Shown in pieces: positions 15,966-26,416 of a stretch of DNA of 64,000 nucleotides. The position numbers and the translations under genes are program-made. Position 1 is the first letter of the stretch. Every line of letters begins with the position of its first letter. The stretch spans positions 1 to 64,000 of the forward strand of contig JAFXAP010000016.1 in the NCBI GenBank assembly GCA_017516965.1, in the 5' to 3' direction. The DNA is from Clostridia bacterium (GTDB lineage Bacteria > Bacillota > Clostridia > Oscillospirales > Acutalibacteraceae). A model generated the notes under the pieces. The model was given only the letters and a program-made list of their open reading frames with translations. It was not told where the DNA came from and searched no databases.

Positions 15966-17321
15966 ATGCTTAATCTTAACGATATTTTAGAAACCATAAA
16001 TATGATAAGGCAGGAAAACCTTGATATACGCACCATTACAATGGGCATTTCGTTACTTGATTGCGCCGATAGCGATATCGATGTTTCTTGTCAAAAGGTT
16101 TATGACAAAATTGTTCGTCTTGCAGGCAACCTCGTTAAAACAGGTGAAGACATTGAAGCTGAATACGGCATACCGATTATTAACAAGCGCATTTCGGTAA
16201 CACCTATTGCGATGCTTGTAGCCGTTTCGGGCGGCGACCCTGTTAAATATGCCCACGCGCTTCAACGCGCAGCTGATACGGTTGGCGTTAACTTTATCGG
16301 CGGTTATTCTGCCCTTGTGCAAAAGGGTTTTTCGGCGGGTGACGTAGAGCTTATTAAGTCTATTCCCCGCGCATTGAACGAGACCACAAACATCTGCTCA
16401 TCGGTAAACATTGGCTCTACCAAAGCAGGTATAAATATGGACGCCGTAAAACTTATGGGCGAAACGGTAAAGGAAAGCGCTCTGCTTACAGCCGACCGCG
16501 ACTGCATTGGCCCTGCAAAGTTAGTTGTATTTTGCAATGCTCCCGAAGATAATCCGTTTATGGCGGGCGCCTTTCACGGCGTGGGTGAGCCTGACTGTGT
16601 TGTTCACGTGGGTGTTTCGGGTCCCGGTGTTGTTTGTGCCGCGCTTAAAAAATGCGACGGTGATTTAGGCGCTGTAGCCGAGACAATTAAGCGCACTGCG
16701 TTTAAAATTACCCGTGTGGGTCAGCTTGTAGGTAGTGAAGCGGCTCGCAGACTTGGTGTGCCCTTTGGTATTGTTGACCTTTCCCTTGCCCCCACCCCTG
16801 CGGTTGGTGACTCGGTAGCAAGAATTTTAGAAGAAATGGGACTTGAGGTTTGCGGCACACACGGCACCACAGCCGCGCTTGCAATTCTTAACGACGCTGT
16901 TAAAAAGGGCGGCGTTATGGCTTGTAACTCGGTGGGCGGACTCTCGGGCGCATTTATTCCCGTGTCTGAAGACGAGGGTATGATTGCCGCGGCAAGAAGC
17001 GGTGACCTGAAAATAGAAAAGCTTGAGGCCATGACCGCCGTTTGCTCGGTTGGTCTTGATATGGTGGTAGTTCCCGGCGACACACCAAGTGAGGTGATTT
17101 CGGCTATTATTGCTGACGAAGCCGCAATTGGTATGGTTAACTCTAAAACCACCGCCGTTCGCGTGATACCTGCTATTGGTAAAAAGGCGGGCGAAGAACT
17201 TAACTTTGGCGGACTGCTGGGCGAAGGACCTATTATGGACGTAAACCTTTCGGCCAGCCCTAAAAAGTTTATCGACCGCGGCGGCAGAATCCCAGCACCT
17301 ATGCAAAGCCTTAAAAACTAA
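15966..17321 (+). CDS. UPF0210 (PFL-like fold) family protein
   Basis: A 451-residue cytoplasmic protein of the UPF0210/DUF711 family. It is glycine-rich, with conserved blocks [45 protein letters not shown], and a C-terminal [13 protein letters not shown]. The family is structurally related to glycyl-radical enzymes such as pyruvate formate-lyase but lacks an obvious radical motif, and its reaction is not established. GAGGTG precedes the ATG. It forms an operon with the ACT protein and ends at a strong terminator. Confidence 0.92.
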   Translation: MLNLNDILETINMIRQENLDIRTITMGISLLDCADSDIDVSCQKVYDKIVRLAGNLVKTGEDIEAEYGIPIINKRISVTPIAMLVAVSGGDPVKYAHALQRAADTVGVNFIGGYSALVQKGFSAGDVELIKSIPRALNETTNICSSVNIGSTKAGINMDAVKLMGETVKESALLTADRDCIGPAKLVVFCNAPEDNPFMAGAFHGVGEPDCVVHVGVSGPGVVCAALKKCDGDLGAVAETIKRTAFKITRVGQLVGSEAARRLGVPFGIVDLSLAPTPAVGDSVARILEEMGLEVCGTHGTTAALAILNDAVKKGGVMACNSVGGLSGAFIPVSEDEGMIAAARSGDLKIEKLEAMTAVCSVGLDMVVVPGDTPSEVISAIIADEAAIGMVNSKTTAVRVIPAIGKKAGEELNFGGLLGEGPIMDVNLSASPKKFIDRGGRIPAPMQSLKN

Positions 17322-17330
17322 ATAACAAAC

Positions 17331-17360
17331 AAAAAAAGACTCCCGTGGGAGTCTTTTTTT
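17331..17360. terminator. Bidirectional terminator
   Basis: AAAAAAAGACTCCC / GGGAGTCTTTTTTT, a perfect palindrome between the convergent UPF0210 and HD genes. Confidence 0.93.
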
Positions 17361-17380
17361 AATTGAAAGTTAATGTAATT

Positions 17381-18037
17381 TTACAGTAATTGCTGATTAT
17401 TTATTGTAAGTTTAAACTGCAGTCCCAGTTTTTCGGCTGCCTTGCGGCAAAGTAGCATCCGCTCCATAAAAATTTCAAAATAATCCATAACCGAACCGTA
17501 GTTTGTGTCAATGGTGAGCGACAGTTCAATAAACTTTTTGTCGTCGCTTATTTCAAGCCCTGCGCTTGTAACCGAGTAGTTTACCCTGTCGTGAATGTCA
17601 AAGGTGGTCTCATCTTGATTGCGCACACGGTTGCGGCGAACGTCTGACTTATCTGCCAAAATAAGCGCCGCGGCAAACTCACTAACAGGCACTCCCGTGC
17701 CCTCATCGTGATTGCCAATAGCGGTTACAATATCGGCTATTTCTTCTGAATTAAAGCCTAATTTATCTAATATTCTAAACGCCATAACCGCGCCGCTTTG
17801 ACTGTGGTCTATGCGGTTTACAAGGTTGCCTATATCGTGTAGGTAACCTGCAATTTTTACAAGCTCTACAGTGCGCTCGTCAAACCCCAATGTCTTCAAA
17901 ATATACCCTGCCTTTTCGGCAACGGCGCTCACATGGGCAAAGCTGTGCTCGGTAAAGCCAAGCGCGGCAAGCGATGCATCGGCGGCGGCAATATAATTGT
18001 GAATAGCTTTATTTTTCTTGATTTCGTTATAGGTCAT
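17381..18037 (-). CDS. HD-domain metal-dependent phosphohydrolase
   Basis: A 218-residue soluble protein. His35 (HSFAHV), the His67-Asp68 pair in GYLHDIGN and a later GNHDEGTG supply the metal ligands of the HD superfamily. Such enzymes hydrolyse phosphomonoesters or phosphodiesters of nucleotides; the substrate cannot be told. It is the last gene of a five-gene operon, 13 bp after the DUF6198 gene. The start at 18037 is preferred because GGAG lies 7 bp upstream; an in-frame ATG at 18049 has no ribosome-binding site. Confidence 0.85.
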   Translation of the reverse strand: MTYNEIKKNKAIHNYIAAADASLAALGFTEHSFAHVSAVAEKAGYILKTLGFDERTVELVKIAGYLHDIGNLVNRIDHSQSGAVMAFRILDKLGFNSEEIADIVTAIGNHDEGTGVPVSEFAAALILADKSDVRRNRVRNQDETTFDIHDRVNYSVTSAGLEISDDKKFIELSLTIDTNYGSVMDYFEIFMERMLLCRKAAEKLGLQFKLTINNQQLL

Positions 18038-18050
18038 ATATTTCTCCATT

Positions 18051-18743
18051 TTAAAATTTAAACTTATCGGCTACTTGTGGAAAAAGCGGTACTGTTTCAA
18101 AAAAGCGGTCATAAACTTTAGAAAAAAATCCTATAAGCACACCGTTTATCAAGGTTATTATAACCGTGCCCCACTTAATACCTACAAAGCCTTTAAATAA
18201 TATAAGCGTGAGCGCCAGCGACAACAACAAACAGCACAAATCAAAAATGCGTTTGCATTTGGTCTGGTCAAAACCGTATTTTGCCACAATGCCTTTTACA
18301 AATAAATCGCACACCTGTGGGTAGATATACGTTTTAAAAAACAGCATAACCGTAAATGCGGTAAGCAACTCACCCACAATAAACATAACCACCCGAATCC
18401 ACAAATCCATACTGCCCGGAGGGGTTATGTCGGGGTTTAAAAGCGGTATAAAAGCGCGCCACATATCAAGTATTGTGCCATATATAACACAGGTTATAAA
18501 AGACACAAAATATGTGATTTTAAATTTTTTCATAGCAAGGCAAAAGGCTATAAACAAAACGCCCTGTATTATGTAGTCCCACTGGCCAAAGGTAAAAAAT
18601 GTAAATTTTTGGCTTACTATGTAGGCAGGCGCCACAATCATTGAAACACCAAAATCGGCAGCTGCCATTATTGCCACAGCAAGTGTCAGACCTAACTGCG
18701 CCAACACATACACAAGTTCGCTGTAAATCTTTATCTTTTTCAA
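18051..18743 (-). CDS. DUF6198/YczE-type membrane protein
   Basis: A 230-residue inner-membrane protein with about five to six hydrophobic helices, resembling the YczE/YitT-like DUF6198 family of uncharacterised membrane proteins (pattern GVSMIVAPAYIVSQK near the N-terminus). Function unknown; transport or sensing of a small molecule is plausible. It starts with TTG at 18743 after AGAGGT. It lies 11 bp after asnB and 13 bp before the HD gene, so all three are co-transcribed. Confidence 0.75.
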   Translation of the reverse strand: MKKIKIYSELVYVLAQLGLTLAVAIMAAADFGVSMIVAPAYIVSQKFTFFTFGQWDYIIQGVLFIAFCLAMKKFKITYFVSFITCVIYGTILDMWRAFIPLLNPDITPPGSMDLWIRVVMFIVGELLTAFTVMLFFKTYIYPQVCDLFVKGIVAKYGFDQTKCKRIFDLCCLLLSLALTLILFKGFVGIKWGTVIITLINGVLIGFFSKVYDRFFETVPLFPQVADKFKF

Positions 18744-18754
18744 ATCATTAACCT

Positions 18755-20584
18755 CTAAAAATATTCGTTATACCATACCAAAAAGGTGTAAACCGTCCAT
18801 ATCTTTCGGCTAAGGTCGGTTTTACCCTGCTTGTGCATATCAAGCAGTTTTACTATTTTTTTAGTATTAAAATACTTTTCTGCCACTTCACTTGTAAACT
18901 GCGCTTTAACCATATTGTAATACTCGTCCTCGCGCAACCATTCGCGAATAGGCACCGGAAAACCTAACTTATCTTTTTGCGCGGTAACGCGTGGCAACGT
19001 CTTTTGTGCCGCGCGGCGAAGTGCTACCTTTGTGGTAGTGTTATTTACCCTGCAATCAAGTGGCAAAGTAACAGCTAGTTCCATTACGTTTTTATCAAGA
19101 AAAGGTACGCGAAGTTCAAGTGAATTTGCCATACTGGTCTTATCGGCTTTGAGCAAAATATCACCCATAAGCCACATATTTATGTCAAGATACTGCATCT
19201 TGGTAACGTCATCTTTATTGGCAATTTCGTCATAAAATTTGTCGCACAAAACCTTAGGTTCGGGCGCAGTTTTTGCAATATCGCTTTTAAGCAGAGCATC
19301 ACGCTCTTTTTTAGAAAATATGTTGGCATTGCCTATATAACGCTCTTCGATTGTTTTGCCGCGACGTATAAGATAGTTTATGCCGTGAATTTTTGGCAAA
19401 TATTCACACACCTTAGACACAATGCGCCTTAGCGCAAAGGGCAAACGGTCGTAAAAAGTGAGGGTTATGGGTTCTTGATATATGCGATACCCACCAAAAA
19501 GTTCGTCTGCACCCTCGCCCGACATTACAACCTTTACGTGTTTTGAGGCAAGTTCACTTACAAAATAAAGCGCAATTGCCGCAGGGTCTGCAAGCGGTTC
19601 ATCCATATGGTACTGTATTTTTGGAAAGGTTTCCCAATATTCTTTAGGTGTTATAACCTTTGATATGTTTTCTACCCCGATTGTATCGGCAAATGTTTTG
19701 GCAAAGGCAATCTCGTTATAACGGTCACCCTCATCGCTTTCAAAACCTACGGTAAAGGTTTTGTCAACTTTTGCCGCCTCAGCAATATAACTTGAATCTA
19801 TGCCGCTTGACAAAAACGATCCTACCTCTACGTCGGCAATTTTGTGCGCCTCGACCGATTCACGCAAAGTTTTGTCGATTTCGTCGGCATAAAAATCAAC
19901 TACACCGGGGGATGATTTAAACTCGGGTTTAAAATATCTTTTTTTAGTCAGTTCGCCGTTTTTAAAACAAAAACTGTGTGCGGGAGGCAATTTATATACA
20001 CCCTCAAAAAAGGTTTCTTCTGTAGGTGAATACTGAAAAGAAAGGTAGTGCGCCAAAGCCTGTTCATTAAGGCTTTTTTTAAACTCGGGATGGTGCAAAA
20101 ATGCCTTTATTTCTGAACCGAATATAAAACTGTTTTCACTCGTTGTGTAATAAAGAGGCTTTATGCCAAACATATCGCGAGCGCCAAAAATAGCGCCGTC
20201 ATCTTTATTATATATAACAAAAGCAAACATACCGCGAAGACGGCTTACCACCTCTTCGCCCCATTGTTCAAAACCGTGAAGCACAACCTCGCTATCGGCA
20301 TGACTGTTAAAGGTGTGACCCAGTTCTAAAAGCTCGTCGCGAAGTTGTTTGTAGTTATAAATTTCACCGTTAAAAGTCAGCACAAGTGAACCGTTTTCAT
20401 TAAACATTGGTTGGTTGCCGCCGTCAATGTCGATAATGCTAAGACGTCTGAACCCGAGCGCAATATCTTTATCTAAGTAAATGCCTGCGGAATCAGGGCC
20501 GCGATGAACAATTGCGTTCATCATATGCCCCAGAACTCTGCCGTCGTCAGCAATATAATTTGTAAAGCCTACAAAACCGCACAT
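18755..20584 (-). CDS. asnB: Asparagine synthase (glutamine-hydrolysing)
   Basis: A 609-residue cytoplasmic enzyme making asparagine from aspartate, glutamine and ATP. Met1-Cys2-Gly (MCGFVGF) gives the N-terminal nucleophile of the class II glutaminase domain. RRLSIIDI, GSFLSSGIDSS (the SGGxDSS-like PP-loop) and MSGEGADELFGGY mark the synthetase half. Full length for bacterial AsnB. GGAGG lies upstream of ATG 20584; the reading frame continues further upstream but overlaps the Gx transporter gene. Related amidotransferases that modify glycans or peptides share this layout, so the exact acceptor is not proven. Confidence 0.92.
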   Translation of the reverse strand: MCGFVGFTNYIADDGRVLGHMMNAIVHRGPDSAGIYLDKDIALGFRRLSIIDIDGGNQPMFNENGSLVLTFNGEIYNYKQLRDELLELGHTFNSHADSEVVLHGFEQWGEEVVSRLRGMFAFVIYNKDDGAIFGARDMFGIKPLYYTTSENSFIFGSEIKAFLHHPEFKKSLNEQALAHYLSFQYSPTEETFFEGVYKLPPAHSFCFKNGELTKKRYFKPEFKSSPGVVDFYADEIDKTLRESVEAHKIADVEVGSFLSSGIDSSYIAEAAKVDKTFTVGFESDEGDRYNEIAFAKTFADTIGVENISKVITPKEYWETFPKIQYHMDEPLADPAAIALYFVSELASKHVKVVMSGEGADELFGGYRIYQEPITLTFYDRLPFALRRIVSKVCEYLPKIHGINYLIRRGKTIEERYIGNANIFSKKERDALLKSDIAKTAPEPKVLCDKFYDEIANKDDVTKMQYLDINMWLMGDILLKADKTSMANSLELRVPFLDKNVMELAVTLPLDCRVNNTTTKVALRRAAQKTLPRVTAQKDKLGFPVPIREWLREDEYYNMVKAQFTSEVAEKYFNTKKIVKLLDMHKQGKTDLSRKIWTVYTFLVWYNEYF

Positions 20585-20610
20585 TTTTTGTGCCTCCTTT
20601 TTTAAAAAAA

Positions 20611-21150
20611 TTAAAATCTGAACATATTTTTGCTTTTGGTTCTGTTTAAAACTATTTGCGAAAAAAGTCCGCAAACACCACCGCAAACCGCGCCAAAAAC
20701 AATTAACACGGGTACGTAATAGGCAATGCTTACACCCATAAAAACGGTTGCCGCCAACAACTGAAAAACATTATGTGTAACGGCGCTTGCCATACTGGCG
20801 CCGATAACACTTACCGATTTTAGTCGGCTTAAAATATGCGCCACCGCAAGAGACGCTAACCCGCCCGAAAGCGAAAACAAAAAAGATATTGGCGAGCCAA
20901 ACAACAGCGCGCTTAAGACTATGCGCGCAATATTTACGCCCCAAGCGCCTTTTTTATCGTCGGCATAAACGAGCATTAACACCATCGCATTTGAAAGACC
21001 TAATTTTGCGCCCGGTACACCTGAAAGCACCGTGATTGACAAAAGGTTTTCAAGATAGCCTATGATAAGGCAAATGGCTACAAACATCGCATAAACGGTG
21101 AGTCGTTTTATGTTTACTTTATTTCTACTATCACCTTGTTTGGCAAACAT
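20611..21150 (-). CDS. Gx transporter family protein (Hpre_diP_synt_I type)
   Basis: A 179-residue membrane protein with five to six helices and the family's glycine pattern (SGVPGAKLGLSNAMVLMLVY, ARIVLSALLFG, LSGGLASL), as in the S-component-like Gx family once named heptaprenyl diphosphate synthase component I. It probably imports or handles a small hydrophobic or flavin-like ligand; this is inference. Its first 37 bp overlap the NusG-II gene, and GGGTG precedes the ATG. The pair lies opposite apbE, an arrangement reminiscent of flavin-linked electron-transfer loci. Confidence 0.85.
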   Translation of the reverse strand: MFAKQGDSRNKVNIKRLTVYAMFVAICLIIGYLENLLSITVLSGVPGAKLGLSNAMVLMLVYADDKKGAWGVNIARIVLSALLFGSPISFLFSLSGGLASLAVAHILSRLKSVSVIGASMASAVTHNVFQLLAATVFMGVSIAYYVPVLIVFGAVCGGVCGLFSQIVLNRTKSKNMFRF

Positions 21151-21428
21151 ATAATACTTTCACCCTTTTTTGAAATTTTATCGCTTTTTACACAAATCTG
21201 ATTTTTACAGTTTGACTGCTTCATATAAACCGCTTTGTTTTCTATAACCACAACATTACTTCCTGTATCAACAGTATTGTTCTTGGTTATACTTTGGTCA
21301 TAAACCACCTTGTTGTCCTGCTTTACTATTACCCGACTGCCATTTTTTGAAAAGGACGTAAGCATCACTATTGATAAAATAAATACTGCCGCTATTACCC
21401 CAAGTACGACAATATCTCCTTTTTTCAA
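21114..21428 (-). CDS. NusG domain II-containing exported protein
   Basis: About 104 residues. An N-terminal hydrophobic segment (VVLGVIAAVFILSIVML) acts as signal anchor and is followed by an all-beta NusG domain II fold with KQSNCKNQICVKSDKISKKGESIICLPNKV, whose CxxxxC spacing is typical of this family. Function unknown; the family recurs beside ApbE and Gx transporter genes. GTG at 21437 is possible, but TTG at 21428 has GAGGGTG at better spacing. First gene of the five-gene operon. Confidence 0.8.
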   Translation of the reverse strand: MKKGDIVVLGVIAAVFILSIVMLTSFSKNGSRVIVKQDNKVVYDQSITKNNTVDTGSNVVVIENKAVYMKQSNCKNQICVKSDKISKKGESIICLPNKVIVEIK

Positions 21429-21470
21429 GACAGTCACCCTCTTTCTATCATTTAATTATTCTAACACATC

Positions 21471-21499
21471 TTTACAAAAAAGTGAATATATTGTATAAT
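21471..21499 (+). promoter_or_regulatory. Promoter of apbE
   Basis: TTTACA and a perfect TATAAT separated by 17 bp. The -10 ends 6 bp before ATG 21506, and there is no ribosome-binding site between, which suggests a leaderless transcript. Confidence 0.7.
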
Positions 21500-21505
21500 A
21501 TTTTT

Positions 21506-22459
21506 ATGAAAAAATTTACTTGTTTTAACTTAAGCTTGGTCCTGTTATTGCTTTGCGGTTGCACAGCGCAGGAAAATAAAGATACACGTTTTTTACTCGA
21601 CACCGTAGTGACTCTTACTGCCGCTTGCGACAGCGAGACGTTGAGCGGTGCTTTCTTAGTTTGTGAAGAATATGAAAGGCTGCTTAGCCGCACGATAGAG
21701 GGAAGCGACGTGCACACACTTAACAACAGCCGTGGCTTTGTAGAGGTAAGTGAGCACACAACAAAAATTATTAAAGACGCTATTTATTACGGGGATTTAT
21801 CAAATGGAAAGTTTGATATCACAATATACCCCGTGAGCTCTCTTTGGGACTTTAATTCGCAGACAGTACCTAATCGCGACGAAATTTCCGAAGCGCTTAA
21901 AAACGTTGACTATCAGGCTATTAAAATTGATGGCAATCGGGTTAATTTGCAGCACAAAAAGATAGATCTTGGCGGCATTGCAAAAGGTTATATTGCCGAT
22001 AAACTGCTTGAATATTTCAAACAAAAAAACACACCCGAGGGCATTATAGATTTGGGTGGAAATATAGTTGTTTTTGGTGAGCGTGATTATACTATAGGTA
22101 TTAAACAGCCCTTTTCCGAAAATGAAATTGCCGCAAAAATCAAACTGCGCAACAAGACGGTTGTAACCTCCGGCAATTATCAACGCTATATAAAAAAGGA
22201 TGGAAAAATCTATCATCACATTTTAGACCCCGAAACCGGCTACGCGTGTGAGACCGATTTATATTCGGCAACTATAATAGCCGACTCTTCTATGCAGGCG
22301 GATGCCTACTCTACCATTTGTGTTCTTTTAGGACTCAATAAGGCTAAAGATTTTATTGAAAATTCTCCTGGCGTGGAAGCCGTTTTTATAGATAGCGACA
22401 ACAATTTACATTATACTTCAGGATTATCTTATAAAAATGATACTTTCACACTCAAATAG
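21506..22459 (+). CDS. apbE: FAD:protein FMN transferase, lipoprotein
   Basis: 317 residues. It transfers FMN from FAD to a Ser/Thr of target proteins on the outer face of the membrane. A short signal peptide ends at LLLCGC, so Cys19 is a likely lipid-anchoring residue. Family blocks include DTVVTLTA, FDITIYPVSSLWDF, KIDLGGIAKGYIADK, DLGGNIVVFG, and HHILDPETGYACETDLYSATIIADSSMQADAYST. No FMN-accepting target protein is seen in the window. ATG at 21506 lies directly after the promoter with no Shine-Dalgarno; an upstream ATG at 21482 would overlap the promoter itself. Confidence 0.93.
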   Translation: MKKFTCFNLSLVLLLLCGCTAQENKDTRFLLDTVVTLTAACDSETLSGAFLVCEEYERLLSRTIEGSDVHTLNNSRGFVEVSEHTTKIIKDAIYYGDLSNGKFDITIYPVSSLWDFNSQTVPNRDEISEALKNVDYQAIKIDGNRVNLQHKKIDLGGIAKGYIADKLLEYFKQKNTPEGIIDLGGNIVVFGERDYTIGIKQPFSENEIAAKIKLRNKTVVTSGNYQRYIKKDGKIYHHILDPETGYACETDLYSATIIADSSMQADAYSTICVLLGLNKAKDFIENSPGVEAVFIDSDNNLHYTSGLSYKNDTFTLK

Positions 22460-22520
22460 TACTTTATTTATTCACAAATTTATTATATAATATATATAAA
22501 TTTTAATTACGAGGTTAATT

Positions 22521-25250
22521 ATGGGATTACTTACAGCCATTTTTGGCAATTACAGTGAAAAAGAAATAAAACGTATTCGTCCCCTTTTGGACAAAGTTTT
22601 GTCATATGAAGACGAGTACCGCGCGCTAACCGATGAACAGTTGCGCGATAAAACCGATGAGTTTAAAACCCGTCTTTCGACAGGTGAAACACTTGATGAT
22701 ATTTTACCCGAAGCCTTTGCCGTTTGCCGCGAAGCCGGTGACCGTGTGCTTGGTATGCGCCACTTCCCGGTTCAGATTTTAGGTGGTATTATACTTCACC
22801 AAGGTCGTATCAGCGAAATGAAAACAGGTGAAGGTAAAACGCTTGTTGCAACCCTTCCCGCTTATTTGAACGGTCTTACAGGCAAAGGCGTTCACATTGT
22901 AACCGTTAACGACTACCTTGCAAAGCGTGACTCGGAATGGATGGGCAAACTCTATAGATTTTTAGGTTTGTCGGTAGGTCTTATTGTTCACGGTATGGAC
23001 AAGGACGAAAAACGCGCATCATATGACGCTGATATCACCTACTGCACCAACAACGAATTAGGCTTTGATTATCTGCGTGATAATATGGTTACCTATAAAG
23101 AACAAAAGGTTCAGCGCGAACACAACTTTGCCATTGTCGATGAAGTAGACTCCATTCTCATAGATGAAGCGCGTACCCCACTTATTATTTCAGGTCAGGG
23201 TAGCAAATCGACCGACCTTTATACACGAGCAAACGCATTTGCAAAGATGCTTAAAATGGTAAAGGTTAAAGAGATGGATGATAAGGCAAGCGATGAGGAT
23301 GCCGCATATAATGGTGACTACGTTGTAGATGAAAAGGCAAACACCGCCATTCTTACCCCTGACGGTGTAAAAAAAGCCGAGCAGTATTTTCAGATTGAAA
23401 ATCTTAACGACAGCGAAAACATTGAAATCGCGCACCACATAAATCAAGCTATTCGCGCTCACGGTATTATGAAACGTGACGTTGATTACGTTGTAAAGAA
23501 CGGCGAAGTTATCATTGTAGACGAGTTCACAGGTCGTCTTATGTACGGCAGACGCTATAACGAGGGTCTGCACCAGGCAATCGAGGCAAAAGAAGGCGTT
23601 AAGGTAGAACGCGAATCTAAAACACTTGCTACCATAACCTTCCAGAACTTCTTCCGTCTTTATAGCAAACTGTCAGGTATGACCGGTACTGCTATGACCG
23701 AAGAAACCGAATTTCAGGAAATTTACCGTCTTGACGTTGTTGAAATTCCTACCAACAAGCCAATTGCGCGTGTTGATGAAAACGATGTTGTCTACAAGAC
23801 TGAAAAGGCTAAATTTAACGCGGTAATCGACCACATTGTCGCTTGTCACAAAAAAAATCAACCCGTGCTCGTTGGTACTGTAACCATTGAAAAATCAGAA
23901 CTTTTATCTTCTATGCTTAAAAGACGTGGCATAAAACACAACGTGCTTAATGCAAAACACCACGAAAAAGAGGCAGAGATTATCGCTCAGGCAGGTATTC
24001 CCGGCGCTGTTACAATCGCTACTAATATGGCTGGTCGTGGTACCGATATTATGCTTGGCGGTAACGCCGAATATTTAGCAAAGTCTGCCCTTCGCCACGA
24101 TGGTCTTAGTGAAGAAATGATTCTCGAAGCTACCGGCTTTGGTGAAACTGAAAACCCTGATATTATTAACGCGAGAGAAAAATACAAAGAATACTACGCT
24201 AAGTTCAAAGCCGATATTGCTCCTCACGCCGATGCTGTAAGGGAAAGCGGCGGTCTATGCATAATCGGTACCGAAAGACACGATTCTCGTCGAATAGATA
24301 ATCAGTTGCGCGGTCGTGCAGGTCGTCAGGGCGACCCCGGTAACACCAAGTTTTATATCTCGCTTGAGGATGACCTTATGCGACTTTACGGCGGCGAACG
24401 CATTGCCGGTCTTATGGGCACAATGAACATTGATGAAAATCAACCGCTTGAAAGCGGAATGCTTTCAAAAACGATTGAAAGCGCCCAAAAGCGTAAAGAG
24501 GGCATTAACTTTGCTTCTCGTAAAAACGTGCTTGAATATGATGACGTTATGAACAAGCAACGTGAACTTATCTATGAGCAACGCAATCGCGTTCTTAACG
24601 GCGAAAACATTAAAGATATGATTATCAAAATGATTGATGATACTATTGATGTTTACGCAGGAATTTATCTTACTCCCGATAATACCGACGGAAGCCGTGA
24701 CATTAACGGACTTCGTGAATATTTTGGCGGTTGGATTATTGACGCCGATGATACGCAATTTACAAGCGAGAAAATACAGGGCCTTGAAACCTATGAGGTT
24801 GCCGAAAAACTAAAGGAAATCGCCCATCAGAAATACGATGCGCGTGAAGCCGACTTTGGTGACGCTGTTATGCGTGAGATTGAACGCGTAGTATTGTTGC
24901 GCTCGGTTGACACCAACTGGATGGATCACATAGACGCTATGGATCAACTGCGCCAGGGAATAGGTTTGCGTGGCTACGGTCAGCACGACCCTGTTGTTGA
25001 ATACCGTAATGAAAGTTATGATATGTTCTCGGCAATGACATCTGCTATTCGCGAGCAAACTGCAAAGCTTTCATTGTCGGTGCAGGTTCGTAAAAACGAA
25101 GAGGTAAAACGCGAAAAAGTAGCTGAAGAAACTTCTACAGGTGACAAGCCTCTTACCGTGCGTGGAAAAGGTGTTGTAAGCAAAAATGCCCTTTGCCCCT
25201 GCGGTAGCGGTAAAAAGTATAAGCGTTGTTGCGGTAAGGATGAGCAATAA
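22521..25250 (+). CDS. secA: Preprotein translocase ATPase SecA
   Basis: The 909-residue motor of the Sec export system, acting with SecYEG at the membrane. Walker A is MKTGEGKT (near residue 100), with the DEAD-type block [20 protein letters not shown], the substrate-binding region, helicase motifs [10 protein letters not shown] and [28 protein letters not shown], and a C-terminal zinc-binding [13 protein letters not shown]. Full length. GAGG precedes the ATG. The chromate-transporter genes begin at the very next base, so they are probably co-transcribed. Confidence 0.98.
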   Translation: MGLLTAIFGNYSEKEIKRIRPLLDKVLSYEDEYRALTDEQLRDKTDEFKTRLSTGETLDDILPEAFAVCREAGDRVLGMRHFPVQILGGIILHQGRISEMKTGEGKTLVATLPAYLNGLTGKGVHIVTVNDYLAKRDSEWMGKLYRFLGLSVGLIVHGMDKDEKRASYDADITYCTNNELGFDYLRDNMVTYKEQKVQREHNFAIVDEVDSILIDEARTPLIISGQGSKSTDLYTRANAFAKMLKMVKVKEMDDKASDEDAAYNGDYVVDEKANTAILTPDGVKKAEQYFQIENLNDSENIEIAHHINQAIRAHGIMKRDVDYVVKNGEVIIVDEFTGRLMYGRRYNEGLHQAIEAKEGVKVERESKTLATITFQNFFRLYSKLSGMTGTAMTEETEFQEIYRLDVVEIPTNKPIARVDENDVVYKTEKAKFNAVIDHIVACHKKNQPVLVGTVTIEKSELLSSMLKRRGIKHNVLNAKHHEKEAEIIAQAGIPGAVTIATNMAGRGTDIMLGGNAEYLAKSALRHDGLSEEMILEATGFGETENPDIINAREKYKEYYAKFKADIAPHADAVRESGGLCIIGTERHDSRRIDNQLRGRAGRQGDPGNTKFYISLEDDLMRLYGGERIAGLMGTMNIDENQPLESGMLSKTIESAQKRKEGINFASRKNVLEYDDVMNKQRELIYEQRNRVLNGENIKDMIIKMIDDTIDVYAGIYLTPDNTDGSRDINGLREYFGGWIIDADDTQFTSEKIQGLETYEVAEKLKEIAHQKYDAREADFGDAVMREIERVVLLRSVDTNWMDHIDAMDQLRQGIGLRGYGQHDPVVEYRNESYDMFSAMTSAIREQTAKLSLSVQVRKNEEVKREKVAEETSTGDKPLTVRGKGVVSKNALCPCGSGKKYKRCCGKDEQ

Positions 25251-25820
25251 ATGAATAAACTTAAAAAAGCATTAAAGCTTTTTATAACCTTTTTTAAAAT
25301 AGGCGCCTTTACCTTTGGTGGCGGATATGCTATGATTCCGCTTGTTCAACACGAGGTGTGTGACAAAAACAAATGGATATCTGAAGAAGATATTTTAGAC
25401 ATTGTCGCAATTGCCGAATCTACCCCAGGTCCTATCGCTATAAATTCGGCAACCTTTGTCGGTTATAAGGTTTGCGGTGTGTTAGGCTCAACCGCGGCGA
25501 CATTGGGTGTAGTTATCCCCTCTTTTTTAATAATGCTTTGCATATTTTTCCTTTTAGATAAATTTGAAGAAAAGCCGCCTGTGCAGTATGCATTTTTAGG
25601 CATACGCGCTTGTGTATTGGCGCTGGTTATCAAGGCGCTGATATCAATGTATAAAAAATGCAGTAAAACGTGGGTCTCATATACTGTTATAGCCTTTTCG
25701 GTTATAACATCGGTAGTAGTTACTAAATTCATTCCCATAAACACTTTTTATATAATTATTGCCTCTGCTGTATTTGGACTTATAAGCTATTCCATTTTGC
25801 GAAGGAGGGCTAAAAAATGA
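25251..25820 (+). CDS. Chromate transporter family protein, first half-size subunit
   Basis: A 189-residue membrane protein of the ChrA family, covering one of the two homologous halves found fused in long ChrA. The N-terminal signature FFKIGAFTFGGGYAMIPL and the block AESTPGPIAINSATFVG are both visible, with five to six helices. Short ChrA proteins work as pairs; the partner overlaps its 3' end. The native substrate is uncertain: chromate or another oxyanion. Its ATG follows the secA stop codon directly. Confidence 0.9.
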   Translation: MNKLKKALKLFITFFKIGAFTFGGGYAMIPLVQHEVCDKNKWISEEDILDIVAIAESTPGPIAINSATFVGYKVCGVLGSTAATLGVVIPSFLIMLCIFFLLDKFEEKPPVQYAFLGIRACVLALVIKALISMYKKCSKTWVSYTVIAFSVITSVVVTKFIPINTFYIIIASAVFGLISYSILRRRAKK

Positions 25821-26413
25821 CATTTTTACTCTCTTTGCTAAAACTTTTTTGGGAATTTTTTAAAATAGGCGCGTTTACCTTTGGCGGCGGACTTGCAATG
25901 TTAAGGCTCGCACAGGACGTCGTTTTAGAGCACGGTTGGTTAGAAGCGGACCAAATTATTGATTTTGTAGCTCTTAGCGAATCCACTCCCGGACCCTTTG
26001 CTATAAATATGGCAACCTACGTTGGCGCTTCACAACAAGAATTTTGGGGCGCGTTTTTTGCAACACTTGGTGTTGTGCTGCCATCTTTTACGGTTATTTT
26101 AATTGTGGCGCATTTTTATAAGCAATTTCAAGAAAGCCATATTGTAAAAGGTCTTATGACGGGTCTTAAACCCACCGCAATCGGTCTTATTGCCTCGGCG
26201 GTTATTTCTATGGCAATTACAGTATTTTTACCAAAGGGACTAACCCCGACAATTTTTAACTCGTCTGAATTTTATATTTCCGCTGTAATTTTTGCACTTA
26301 GTTTGTTTTTAGTGTTCTTTAAAAAAATAAAAATACCCCCTGTGTTGATTATTTGCATTTCGGCAATTTTGGGCATTGCGGCAGGTTATATATTTGATGT
26401 GCCACTAACTTAA
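25817..26413 (+). CDS. Chromate transporter family protein, second half-size subunit
   Basis: A 198-residue partner of the preceding protein with the same signatures (FFKIGAFTFGGGLAML, SESTPGPFAINMATYVG) and about six membrane helices. It overlaps the first gene by 4 bp (ATGA), giving coupled translation and probably 1:1 assembly in the membrane. GGAGGG precedes the ATG. Followed by a terminator. Confidence 0.9.
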   Translation: MTFLLSLLKLFWEFFKIGAFTFGGGLAMLRLAQDVVLEHGWLEADQIIDFVALSESTPGPFAINMATYVGASQQEFWGAFFATLGVVLPSFTVILIVAHFYKQFQESHIVKGLMTGLKPTAIGLIASAVISMAITVFLPKGLTPTIFNSSEFYISAVIFALSLFLVFFKKIKIPPVLIICISAILGIAAGYIFDVPLT

Positions 26414-26416
26414 ATT

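Noticed and set aside
25251..26413. A single chrA gene broken by a frameshift
   Set aside because: Both halves carry their own family signatures and start codons, and the 4-bp ATGA overlap is typical of natural two-gene chromate transporters.
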